This document shows positions 13,396 through 20,219 of a stretch of 33,953 nt of DNA, piece by piece. Under the pieces are notes generated by a model. The model saw nothing but the letters and a program-made list of their open reading frames with translations, was not told the origin of the DNA and did no database searches. The DNA is from a virus. Made by a program: the position numbers and the translations under genes. Location: the IMG/VR virus record IMGVR_UViG_3300032268_000444, positions 1 to 33,953 of that record. The stretch is one strand, 5' to 3'. Every line of letters starts with the position of its first letter. Positions within the stretch are counted from its first letter, which is position 1.

Positions 13396-13426
13396 TGGCC
13401 GAGGTGGTTCTATCCCTCCTTGGCCA
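13396..13426 (+). terminator. Hairpin after the DNA-binding gene (possible terminator or attenuator)
   Basis: TGGCCGAGG (13396-13404) pairs with CCTTGGCCA (13418-13426), nine pairs including one G-U, around a 13-nt loop. No U-tract follows, so if it terminates it does so weakly. It may instead stabilise the upstream mRNA. Confidence 0.4.
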
Positions 13427-13440
13427 GAAAGAATACCAAT

Positions 13441-13536
13441 ATGGAAATCCTAACTTTAGTAGTTCAAATCGTATTCCCCACAACCGCAGTCGTGCTGGCC
13501 CTAATGACCATGCGGCTGATTAAGGATTGGCAGTAA
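13441..13536 (+). CDS. Very small membrane protein, 31 aa
   Basis: ATG 13441 gives a 31-aa peptide that is hydrophobic over residues 3-23 (ILTLVVQIVFPTTAVVLALM) with a basic end (RLIKDW). It ends in a TAATG overlap with the exonuclease gene. Its coding status rests on the overlap and the single membrane segment. The sequence GAAATCCTAA occurs right after its start codon. Confidence 0.45.
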   Translation: MEILTLVVQIVFPTTAVVLALMTMRLIKDWQ

Positions 13537-14303
13537 TGGCTGCGCTTATTGCCACGGCAAAGACGGAGTCGTCGCACTATTACCTGGCGTCGGGTGAGTC
13601 GTGCCACGGTGATCTGCGGTCTGCCCGCAAGGTGGGAGCTTATCCGTCCGTGACCACAATTCTCGGAGCGGCTGGCCCCAGCAAGCAGGGCTTAATGAAT
13701 TGGAAGGAGGAGCAGGCGATTCTATCCGCCTTGTCGCTACCACGGAACGATGGCGAGGCCGACAGTGATTTTGCCAAACGAGTTGTATTAGACAGCAGAA
13801 AGGAAGTGGAGGCCGCTGCTATTAGGGGCACTCAGATTCATTCCCTGGCTGAAATCATAATCAACGGCGAGGAACCCGGTGAGCTTGTGAAAGGATACGA
13901 GCCTCACTTTGCATCGCTTAAGGAATGGCATAAAGACGTCACAAAAGTACACGCCAGTGAATCGGTGATGGTGAATGAAGCCGAAGGATACGCGGGCCGG
14001 GTGGATCTTATCTGCGACATCAACGGCGAGATCGAGGTGGTGGATTTTAAGACCCGCAAATTTAAGAACGGCAAGGCGGCAGGCTATGAGACTGATCTGC
14101 TTCAGCTCAGCGCCTATGCGTACGCTTTCACGGACGAGCACATGGCCTGTCGCAACGTTCTGATCGATCCAGTGACGGGGCAGTTGGCCGAGGTCAAATA
14201 CACGGCAGAGCAGGTCTGCTTTGCGTTCGAGGCGTTCACGTCCATTTGCAAGGTGTGGCGTTGGCTGAAGAAGTACGACCCACGGGAGGTGCGTTGTGAT
14301 TGA
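13536..14303 (+). CDS. RecB/Cas4-like PD-(D/E)XK exonuclease, 255 aa
   Basis: The motifs of this nuclease family are in order: His102 in GTQIHSLAE, Asp in GRVDLIC (about 157), Asp-x-Lys in VVDFKTRK (about 170-172) and QLSAYAYA (about 189-196). The protein probably processes DNA ends for recombination or replication, together with the DNA-binding protein encoded upstream. ATG 13536 was chosen for the TAATG overlap and the AAGGA about 9 nt before it; a TTG nine bases upstream is an alternative. No iron-sulfur cysteine set typical of Cas4 is seen. Confidence 0.75.
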   Translation: MAALIATAKTESSHYYLASGESCHGDLRSARKVGAYPSVTTILGAAGPSKQGLMNWKEEQAILSALSLPRNDGEADSDFAKRVVLDSRKEVEAAAIRGTQIHSLAEIIINGEEPGELVKGYEPHFASLKEWHKDVTKVHASESVMVNEAEGYAGRVDLICDINGEIEVVDFKTRKFKNGKAAGYETDLLQLSAYAYAFTDEHMACRNVLIDPVTGQLAEVKYTAEQVCFAFEAFTSICKVWRWLKKYDPREVRCD

Positions 14304-14448
14304 AATCCTACCCGAACAATCCACCCAAGAGCAGTTACTGAACCGCGTGCGCTCATTGGCCCGTGAGCTGGCTGAAGCAAAGGCTGCGCTGGCGGCTGCC
14401 GAAGGACGAGAAAACGATCTGATCGATCGCATCAGGAGCGGGCTATGA
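14296..14448 (+). CDS. Small coiled-coil protein, 50 aa
   Basis: GTG 14296 is preceded by GGGAGGT and overlaps the exonuclease end by 8 nt; the stop overlaps the next ATG by 4 nt. The sequence is a long Ala/Glu/Leu/Arg helix (ARELAEAKAALAAAEGREND). It resembles small phage coiled-coil proteins of unknown role. Confidence 0.55.
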   Translation: MIEILPEQSTQEQLLNRVRSLARELAEAKAALAAAEGRENDLIDRIRSGL

Positions 14449-14861
14449 GGACGCTGCTTTCAATTCTCGCCCTGCTTGGCTTTACAACAACAAAGCTAAG
14501 TAACGCACTTATCGATCTGCGCCCGATCGCCAAGAAGATCGACGTGAAGAAAATCAAGGTTCGCATCACTGGCTACTGGCCGGGTGAGGATGAGTGGAGC
14601 AGCCGCTATCAATCGAGCACTGGCACCAAGTTGCGTGCTGGTCGTCACTGCGCCGTCGATCCAGACATCATTCCGCTGTGGTCAAAGATCCGCGTGATGG
14701 GCGGAAAGCGTGAGTGGGTGGCCGTGGATACTGGCACTGCCGTTAAGAGCAAGAAGGCAAGCGGTGGAAAGCTTCCCGTGGTGGACGTCTTTGCTGCCAG
14801 CGAAAAGCAGTTCAACGCGATGCGATTGCCGAAAGTGGCGATGGTAGAGGTGATGAAGTGA
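14445..14861 (+). CDS. Secreted 3D-domain protein (RlpA/MltA-like double-psi barrel), 138 aa
   Basis: An N-terminal hydrophobic signal (about residues 3-22) is followed by the 3D pattern: ITGYWPGEDE, AVDPDIIPLWSKI, VAVDTGTAVK and VVDVF with Asp residues at the usual positions. In related proteins this domain binds or cleaves glycan strands of peptidoglycan (MltA, RlpA, YocH types). It lies among replication genes and far from the lysis block, so it may act on the cell wall early, e.g. in exclusion or wall remodelling. The start is in an ATGA overlap. Catalytic activity is not certain. Confidence 0.7.
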   Translation: MRTLLSILALLGFTTTKLSNALIDLRPIAKKIDVKKIKVRITGYWPGEDEWSSRYQSSTGTKLRAGRHCAVDPDIIPLWSKIRVMGGKREWVAVDTGTAVKSKKASGGKLPVVDVFAASEKQFNAMRLPKVAMVEVMK

Positions 14862-15139
14862 GCACGAAGGCCGCCACGTTTGCGTCTAAGCGCAATCGGG
14901 CTGCGGGCCTTGGCGATACTCGGCCGACGTTCCGCCGCTTGGGCGTGATCGCTGGCATGCTACGCCGGGATCTAACGCTGCCTAGCTGTGCCAGGTTGGG
15001 CGTTAAGCTCGAATGTAGCTACAAGACCATCCAGCGGGACATCGATCTGCTGCGTGACTTCTTTGGCTATCCCCTGCAATACGACGCCAGCAAGTACCAA
15101 TACAAATTGGCGGGGCCACTGCCGAAGGCCGTGCTGTGA
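14858..15139 (+). CDS. HTH protein resembling the N-terminus of WYL/DeoR regulators, 93 aa
   Basis: From about residue 28 the pattern RLGVIAGMLRR, SYKTIQRDIDLLRDFFGYPLQYD and YQYKL matches the HTH_11 plus wing of WYL-domain regulators. The ligand-binding WYL domain is absent, so it is a minimal DNA-binding version. It is translated from GTG in a 4-nt overlap. A role as early regulator is inferred. Confidence 0.65.
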   Translation: MSTKAATFASKRNRAAGLGDTRPTFRRLGVIAGMLRRDLTLPSCARLGVKLECSYKTIQRDIDLLRDFFGYPLQYDASKYQYKLAGPLPKAVL

Positions 15140-15348
15140 AATTTAGCAAACACATTTGGGCTGAGTTAAAGGTTGAGTCAGAAAAGTTAAGGCGTTACCC
15201 CGGCCATGCTCTGAATTGCTACATCCACATTGATTCTGAGGTGTGTAACTGCGGAACAGAAGAAGTGCAAGAAGAGCTGGCAAACGAAGAAACCAAAGCC
15301 GAGACGCGAGAAGATGATTCTTATGAAGGAAAAATCTATGACATTTGA
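15136..15348 (+). CDS. Hypothetical acidic protein, 70 aa
   Basis: GTG start in a GTGA overlap. Cys28 and the CNC motif (about 37-39) could bind metal, and the C-terminal half is very acidic (EEVQEELANEETKAETREDD). No known family. Confidence 0.5.
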   Translation: MKFSKHIWAELKVESEKLRRYPGHALNCYIHIDSEVCNCGTEEVQEELANEETKAETREDDSYEGKIYDI

Positions 15349-15466
15349 GCAGATCCTTATCATGTTTTCCGCCCGAGTCATCGGAACCTACACGCCGGAG
15401 CAGTACGCCGACTGTGTGCGAGAGGCCCGTGCCAATCGCCACAGGTGGGGAATGGGGCAGTGGTGA
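15338..15466 (+). CDS. Small hypothetical protein, 42 aa
   Basis: ATG 15338 has AAGGA at 15325-15329 in front and overlaps the previous gene by 11 nt. The protein contains TYTPEQYADCVREARANRHRWG, which reads as two short helices. Its stop overlaps GTG 15463 of the next gene (GTGA). Function unknown. Confidence 0.45.
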   Translation: MTFEQILIMFSARVIGTYTPEQYADCVREARANRHRWGMGQW

Positions 15467-16035
15467 AATTATCTGATAGGATAAATAACAGATCTCAAGC
15501 CTGGCTGGATGAGGCTAGAGACAAGAAAGAAAAGAACATAGCAGAACAAGAGCTGTTTATGGCTGAAGAAACGAAGGCAATCGAACAACGCAAAAAACGT
15601 ACATCTAAATTTCGCAAAGAAAACAAACCCTTTGATTGCATTCACAACAAACACATGGGCTCGTTAGCTGTTCAAAAGCTTATCACAGAAGTAATGCAAA
15701 GAGGGGCGAGCTGTTCGGTTCCGATTGGTGACGAGCAAGCCTATGACGTTATTGTAGATCCAAAAAACGGATTATTAAGAGTTCAGGTAAAAAGCACATG
15801 GTCTTGTGTTTACAAAAAAAACGGAGATAGGTGCGCCAACAGGTGCAGAGTTATTATTGCTAAAGGTGCTGGATGTAAAACGCCATACGGCACTGACGAT
15901 GTAGATGTTGTAGCTATTTATGTTCAGCCTTTTGATCACTGGGAGCTTTTATATAGCGATCAAGTAACCGGTGTTTCTTTTAGCTTTAATTCTAACCAAC
16001 TAAATCCGACCAACTGGGGAATTCTTGGCCTATGA
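15463..16035 (+). CDS. PD-(D/E)XK endonuclease-like protein (PDDEXK_5 type), 190 aa
   Basis: After a lysine-rich helical N-terminus (about residues 1-55) comes MGSLAVQKLITEVMQRGASC, VPIGDEQAYDVIVD with Asp95, and RVQVKS with Gln108-x-Lys110: the helix, D and QxK pattern of this nuclease group, which includes the homing enzyme I-Ssp6803I and resolvase-like proteins. The gene is clearly more AT-rich than its neighbours, pointing to recent transfer. It could be a free-standing homing endonuclease or a junction resolvase. GTG 15463 fits the overlap pattern; GTG 15445 is the alternative. Confidence 0.65.
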   Translation: MKLSDRINNRSQAWLDEARDKKEKNIAEQELFMAEETKAIEQRKKRTSKFRKENKPFDCIHNKHMGSLAVQKLITEVMQRGASCSVPIGDEQAYDVIVDPKNGLLRVQVKSTWSCVYKKNGDRCANRCRVIIAKGAGCKTPYGTDDVDVVAIYVQPFDHWELLYSDQVTGVSFSFNSNQLNPTNWGILGL

Positions 16036-16208
16036 GCGTTAAGCGTTTAACCTGGCATCTCGCCGTACTCGAACGTGCGAAGAAGAATTTGCTCAAAAAG
16101 CAGTACGATGCAGTACGCGCCCGGCTGGATCTGGCAGTTCTTATGGCTACGGAAATGCTGAAGCAGGCCGAGGACTATAAGGCCAAGGCGATGGAGGCCA
16201 AAAAATGA
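16032..16208 (+). CDS. Small helical protein, 58 aa
   Basis: ATGA overlaps at both ends support coding. It is Lys/Ala/Leu-rich and predicted to be one or two long helices (LERAKKNLLKKQYDAVRARL). Unknown function. Confidence 0.5.
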   Translation: MSVKRLTWHLAVLERAKKNLLKKQYDAVRARLDLAVLMATEMLKQAEDYKAKAMEAKK

Positions 16209-16384
16209 AACTTCTTTCAATCTTATTCTATTACTTAGGAGACATGGTCAGCCACACGATTGCCCGGTGGAGCTGGGGCGGGTGGCTGTATCAAAGGCTG
16301 ATGTTGTTGTCCGTGGACTGCGACAAGGACTTTGAAATTTGGAAGGAAGTGAAGCCACGCAAAAAGAGGAGAAAACGCAAATGA
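16205..16384 (+). CDS. Small basic protein with hydrophobic N-terminus, 59 aa
   Basis: It overlaps both neighbours by 4 nt. The N-terminus (LLSILFYYLGDMV) is hydrophobic, the middle Trp-rich (RWSWGGWLYQRL) and the end strongly basic (KPRKKRRKRK), which suggests membrane or nucleic-acid contact. No family recognised. Confidence 0.5.
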   Translation: MKLLSILFYYLGDMVSHTIARWSWGGWLYQRLMLLSVDCDKDFEIWKEVKPRKKRRKRK

Positions 16385-16572
16385 AGGATCTAGGCAAAAT
16401 TACTTTTGGCAAAGCACGCCCTGCGCCGAAGCAGGTTCTAGTCGACGTAACCTATGACGCCAAGACGGCAAAGGCGTTGCACGCATTTGGACTGAAGCAG
16501 TTAAAGAAAGATCAAGAGGCAGTGATCGAGTACGTGATCGTTAAGGCGCTAGGGGCGTTTGCTAAAAAATGA
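16381..16572 (+). CDS. Hypothetical small protein, 63 aa
   Basis: ATG 16381 is preceded by GAGGAG within 13 nt and overlaps the previous stop. The sequence has a beta-hairpin-like start and two helices (AKTAKALHAFGLKQL; VIEYVIVKALGAF), reminiscent of small ribbon-helix-helix proteins. Ends in an ATGA overlap with the primase-helicase. Confidence 0.5.
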   Translation: MKDLGKITFGKARPAPKQVLVDVTYDAKTAKALHAFGLKQLKKDQEAVIEYVIVKALGAFAKK

Positions 16573-18530
16573 TCGCACCCCTACCGCCCGCAATCGAAGC
16601 CATCCATCGCAACGGGGCCGCTGAAGGCGAACGCAACACGCAACTTTTTAAGCTGGCGTGCCAGTGGCGTGATCAGGGCCTGACCGAGTTCGACGCAACA
16701 ACCAACGCAGAGGAGTGGGCCTATAAGGTGGGGCTGTCGCAGAACGAGGCAGTATCGGCCGTAAAATCCGCATTTAGCAAGCCAGCGAGGGAGGCGTGGA
16801 AACCAAAAGCCAAGTATGGTTATCAAAATGGAGCGATCGTGCGTGAGGATCTGCCAGTACCGCCTATGCCGATCAGCGTGGAGAGTGGGCCGGTCGATAA
16901 GTTCCTGACTACGTGTTTCGACGTGGGTGATTACATTAACATCTGCCGATCGATTAAAGACAAGGACGGCCGGGAGCGGCCGGATGGTGCAGGCGAGACG
17001 CGAAGCCGTGAGGAATGGCTAGAGCTGTTTAAGGGCGACGGATTGAAGGAGTGGCAAGGCGACGCAGTGGGCGTGTATGTATCGATCAACGCTAACAACG
17101 GAAAGAATCGGAAAGCGGAGTCGATCGTGAAGTACCGCCACTGCCTAATCGAGTTTGATGAAAGCACGATGCAGGAGCAATGGGCGATTATTAAACGCAG
17201 CGGGTTGCCTACGTCGTCGATCATAAAGAGCGGGGCACGCAGCCTGCACGCATGGGTGGAGATTCGGGCAGCCAATGCCAAGGAGTTCGCTGAACGTGTG
17301 GATTTTATCTACAAGCACCTAGAGCACAGCAAGCCCGATCCGGCGAACAAGGACGCAGGCCGGTTGTCGCGGTTGCCCGGTGCGATGAGGACGGCCACAG
17401 GATTACAGCAAGAGTTAGTCGAGTGTGGCGCACCGACTTTGACCTACATGGAGTGGATGGAGCGCACGATTTACGGTGATATTCCTGAGCCGTATAGCTG
17501 GGAGCAGTTGGTTAATTTTAAGGAGGATGCCGACATAACGCAACTGCTGGGAAAGCGGTGGATATGCCGTGGCGGTTCAGCGTTGTGGGTGGGAAGCAGT
17601 GGCCTTGGAAAGAGCGTGCTGTGCTTACAGGCCGCAATCACCTGGGCGGCCGGGCGTGATCTGTTTGGCATTAGCCCACACGGCAAGCCGTTGAAGTCCT
17701 TAATCGTTCAAGCAGAGAACGACGAAGGAGACGTGGCGGAAGCGTTGCAGGGCATATTGAGGGCACTGGATTTGACCGCAGAGGAGCTGGATCGGGTGAA
17801 GCAGAACATTGTGATTGTGCGTGACTGCACGTCCACGGGTGAGCGCTTCGTCGATAGGATGCGTCGCCTAGCTGAAAAGCATAAACCGGATTTAGCCTGG
17901 GTAGATCCTTTGCTGGCGTTTATCGGTGGCGACTTATCCAGCCAGGAGACTGCCGGTGGCTTTTTGCGTAATTTGCTTAACCCACTCGCCCTATCTGGCG
18001 GATTTGCTTGGATGCTTATGCACCATACCCCGAAGCCAACACGGGATGGCAGTGGTTACCAAGGGCACGACAAGGCGTATAGCGGATTTGGATCGAGCGA
18101 GCTGACGAATTGGGCAAGAGCCGTTTTAATGCTGTCTCCTTGTGGCCAGGATGAGCAAGGAACGTATACATATAAGCTTGAGGTGACCAAGCGCGGGAAG
18201 CGGTCTGGCTTGCGTCCTAGCGTCACTGCGAGCGATTTTATAGCCAGCAAGACGCAGCCGTTAGTTCACTTAAAGCATGCCGACAGAGGGATGGCGTGGA
18301 TTGAAGTGGGAGCGCCTGAAAAGTCGGTAGGCAGAAAGGCTATGTCGATCGATTGGGGCAAGTTACCAGAAGGGGCTAAATACAGCCAAGTGGTCGCATT
18401 TGTACAGCAGGCCACCGGGTTGCAGGAACGGCAAGCGAAGGCCCGTGTGAAGCAGGCAAAAGAGGACGGTTTAATCGAAGAAACTGAGGCTGGTTTATTC
18501 AGCAAAAAGGTGACAAATGAGCCCTTTTGA
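16569..18530 (+). CDS. Primase-helicase (RepA-like ATPase with AEP-type primase-like N-terminus), 653 aa
   Basis: Residues about 110-280 carry a primase-like pattern: LIEFDES (193-199), SGARSLHAW (about 220) and DAGRLSRLPGAMR (about 262-274). Residues about 315-560 are a RecA-type ATPase with Walker A GSSGLGKS (342-349), Walker B near LAWVDPL (about 442-448) and a HHTPKP segment as in RepA/AAA_25 helicases. The last 60 residues look like a winged helix. It would prime and unwind DNA at the phage origin; the iteron-like repeats directly downstream fit. Single-polypeptide fusion is well known in phages and plasmids. Confidence 0.75.
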   Translation: MIAPLPPAIEAIHRNGAAEGERNTQLFKLACQWRDQGLTEFDATTNAEEWAYKVGLSQNEAVSAVKSAFSKPAREAWKPKAKYGYQNGAIVREDLPVPPMPISVESGPVDKFLTTCFDVGDYINICRSIKDKDGRERPDGAGETRSREEWLELFKGDGLKEWQGDAVGVYVSINANNGKNRKAESIVKYRHCLIEFDESTMQEQWAIIKRSGLPTSSIIKSGARSLHAWVEIRAANAKEFAERVDFIYKHLEHSKPDPANKDAGRLSRLPGAMRTATGLQQELVECGAPTLTYMEWMERTIYGDIPEPYSWEQLVNFKEDADITQLLGKRWICRGGSALWVGSSGLGKSVLCLQAAITWAAGRDLFGISPHGKPLKSLIVQAENDEGDVAEALQGILRALDLTAEELDRVKQNIVIVRDCTSTGERFVDRMRRLAEKHKPDLAWVDPLLAFIGGDLSSQETAGGFLRNLLNPLALSGGFAWMLMHHTPKPTRDGSGYQGHDKAYSGFGSSELTNWARAVLMLSPCGQDEQGTYTYKLEVTKRGKRSGLRPSVTASDFIASKTQPLVHLKHADRGMAWIEVGAPEKSVGRKAMSIDWGKLPEGAKYSQVVAFVQQATGLQERQAKARVKQAKEDGLIEETEAGLFSKKVTNEPF

Positions 18531-18532
18531 CG

Positions 18533-18666
18533 TTAGTGCAGTAACCCTTATTGCACTAGTGCAGTATTGCGGAGCATGTAGGTGCAGTAATAAAGGCCCT
18601 TTAGGGCCTATTATTGCACTAATGCAGACGGCCGTTTCCATTATTGCACTAACGACTGCACTAGCG
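18533..18666. repeat. Iteron-like repeat cluster (candidate replication origin or operator)
   Basis: The only sizeable gap in the replication block is filled with copies, in both orientations, of TTATTGCACTA: 18533-18544 (reverse, TTAGTGCAGTAA), 18548-18566 (with a 12-bp perfect palindrome TGCACTAGTGCA at 18552-18563), 18582-18593 (reverse), 18611-18627 and 18641-18666. A hairpin sits in the middle. It lies between the primase-helicase and an HTH gene, so it may bind the initiator or the HTH protein. Confidence 0.65.
18594..18609. other. GC-rich hairpin within the repeat cluster
   Basis: AGGCCC (18594-18599) pairs with GGGCCT (18604-18609) around TTTA. The flanking iteron copies 18582-18593 and 18611-18620 extend the symmetry imperfectly to about 40 nt. 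No U-tract follows, so a cruciform/operator is more likely than a terminator. Confidence 0.5.
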
Positions 18667-18679
18667 AGTTTAATCTAAT

Positions 18680-19153
18680 ATGATAGATCAAGAAGCAATC
18701 GAAAGAATCCCAGCGGTTATTCCGCATCCAGCAAGCATGATCGACAGCTTGCAAGACTTGGTCTTAGAGTCATGCGATGACCTAAAGATTACGGTCACCA
18801 CCTCAACGGTTGCTACTATCACAAAAGTTATAGAGCACTTAATGGACAAGTCTGCCGATCACCCAGCTATGGCTAACCGAACGGACACGCTGGGGCATGC
18901 GGTCTTAAACATATCCCTTAACCGTTCGCCTGAATCAATGACGGCCGTGGCTAAGAGGTACGGCATTACCAAGCAGGCGATCAGTAAGAAAGTCACAGAA
19001 GTCTATGATCGGTTAGGTATCCGAGCGCGATCGCAGAAGAGCGAGAAGGCCCGCGAGTCCTACCGAAAACGAGCATACCGCGTCCACGCCAAGCGGCGGC
19101 GTGAAGCGCCTAAATTTAATATGGCCGCATTAAAGAAAGGTATTAAGAAATGA
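18680..19153 (+). CDS. HTH DNA-binding protein (sigma-region-4-like), 157 aa
   Basis: Residues about 80-115 (SPESMTAVAKRYGITKQAISKKVTEVYDRL) form a helix-turn-helix with the spacing of sigma-70 region 4 or resolvase-type HTHs. The C-terminal 40 residues are very basic (YRKRAYRVHAKRRREAP). It follows the iteron-like cluster, which may be its binding site. It could act as late-gene activator or replication regulator. A small-terminase role is less likely since another candidate sits beside the large terminase. Confidence 0.6.
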   Translation: MIDQEAIERIPAVIPHPASMIDSLQDLVLESCDDLKITVTTSTVATITKVIEHLMDKSADHPAMANRTDTLGHAVLNISLNRSPESMTAVAKRYGITKQAISKKVTEVYDRLGIRARSQKSEKARESYRKRAYRVHAKRRREAPKFNMAALKKGIKK

Positions 19154-19614
19154 AATTACTATCTGTAATAAACAAACTAAACGAAACGCGGGACAAGGCG
19201 ATAGAGCTGGTAGGCAGGACGATCTCACTGGCATCTGACGCCGGCGAGATCATTGCGGTTGCACGCACTGAGGGTAAAGACGTGCAGGCGATATGTGAGG
19301 AGGCAGGGATTACTGAGGAGGTTGGCAAACGATATGAGAAAGTCGCAGCAACTCAGAAGCGATTGAGTAGTGGCGATGCAGACCCAAGCCTTATGCGTCA
19401 GACATATCTACGCATCGGCATATTGCCCGACCCCATCACGATGAGCGAGCCAAGCGAACCCAAGCATTTCCTGTTCCCCATTATGAAAGCAAGGCAGTGG
19501 CTTGCGTCCAGGGGCGCAAAATTTATCGCCCAGGATAAGGCGCTGAAGGAGCAATTCCTAGCGGAGGCCGAGCCGATCGTGAAGGCGTACAACGACCTGC
19601 GGGGGGCGGCCTAG
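19150..19614 (+). CDS. DUF3102-like helical protein, 154 aa
   Basis: Residues about 25-80 (SLASDAGEIIAVARTEGKDV, then AICEEAGITEEVGKRYEKVA) show a pattern of alternating helices with an HTH-like unit, as in DUF3102/ParB-like phage proteins. It overlaps the previous gene by 4 nt and is the last gene before the packaging region. Molecular role unknown; DNA binding is possible. Confidence 0.5.
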   Translation: MKLLSVINKLNETRDKAIELVGRTISLASDAGEIIAVARTEGKDVQAICEEAGITEEVGKRYEKVAATQKRLSSGDADPSLMRQTYLRIGILPDPITMSEPSEPKHFLFPIMKARQWLASRGAKFIAQDKALKEQFLAEAEPIVKAYNDLRGAA

Positions 19615-19646
19615 TTTGGCCAGCTTGCTGAAGTGACTAAGGAATC

Positions 19647-19713
19647 TTTTTACAAACCAAGGCGGATCGGGGTGCTTGCAACTGTCACCTCTTTTTCGAG
19701 TGGTTTGTAAAAA
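19647..19713. other. 13-bp inverted repeat upstream of the terminase genes (candidate cos/packaging site)
   Basis: TTTTTACAAACCA (19647-19659) and TGGTTTGTAAAAA (19701-19713) are perfect inverted repeats 41 nt apart in a 113-nt gap ahead of the small terminase gene. An inner GGTG/CACC pair (19671-19674/19686-19689) adds symmetry. In GpA-type phages cos lies just upstream of the small terminase gene. It could alternatively be a bidirectional operator. Confidence 0.45.
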
Positions 19714-19727
19714 CATAGTTAGACCCT

Positions 19728-20219
19728 ATGGGACGCCGACCGAACACCGCAATCCTAGCTCAAGCCGCTGCCACCGGCGTCGGTTTGCGCCAAGCCCGGC
19801 GCCAGCTTGAGAAAGGGCAGGCGGTTGCGGCCGCAAAGCCGATGAAGCCGATCGCCGGGATAGGATTAGACGGCGAGATCGATCGACTTGAATCACTGGC
19901 CGCTACCCTGGGCGAGGCAGCCAAGGAGGCGAGCGGGCCGGAGCGGTCGTCACTGATAGGCGATTACACCCGCGTCGTGGAGGCACTGCGAAAAATGAAG
20001 GGCGATCGTCCTGATATTAACGAGGCCGAGGGCAAGATGGTTCCGATCGATGAGGCAGACAAGATACTGGCACGCCGAACCAACGCACTAATCCCGCTGC
20101 TGCTCGGCATGCCCAAACGCCTAGCGCCTATCTGCGCTCATCGGCCAGCAGCCGAGATCCAGAAAGAGGTGGAGAACGAGGTGGGGCAAGTAATGCGACA
20201 AGTGCAGGCAGCGCTGTGA
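19728..20219 (+). CDS. Terminase small subunit (candidate), 163 aa
   Basis: The gene lies immediately before, and overlaps (GTGA), the large terminase gene. The N-terminus (ILAQAAATGVGLRQARRQLEKG) reads as a helix-turn-helix like Nu1-type subunits; the middle is helical and the end could form the oligomerisation/large-subunit contact helix. It would recognise the packaging site, possibly the inverted repeat just upstream. Assigned by position and fold pattern; sequence families are poorly conserved. Confidence 0.65.
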   Translation: MGRRPNTAILAQAAATGVGLRQARRQLEKGQAVAAAKPMKPIAGIGLDGEIDRLESLAATLGEAAKEASGPERSSLIGDYTRVVEALRKMKGDRPDINEAEGKMVPIDEADKILARRTNALIPLLLGMPKRLAPICAHRPAAEIQKEVENEVGQVMRQVQAAL

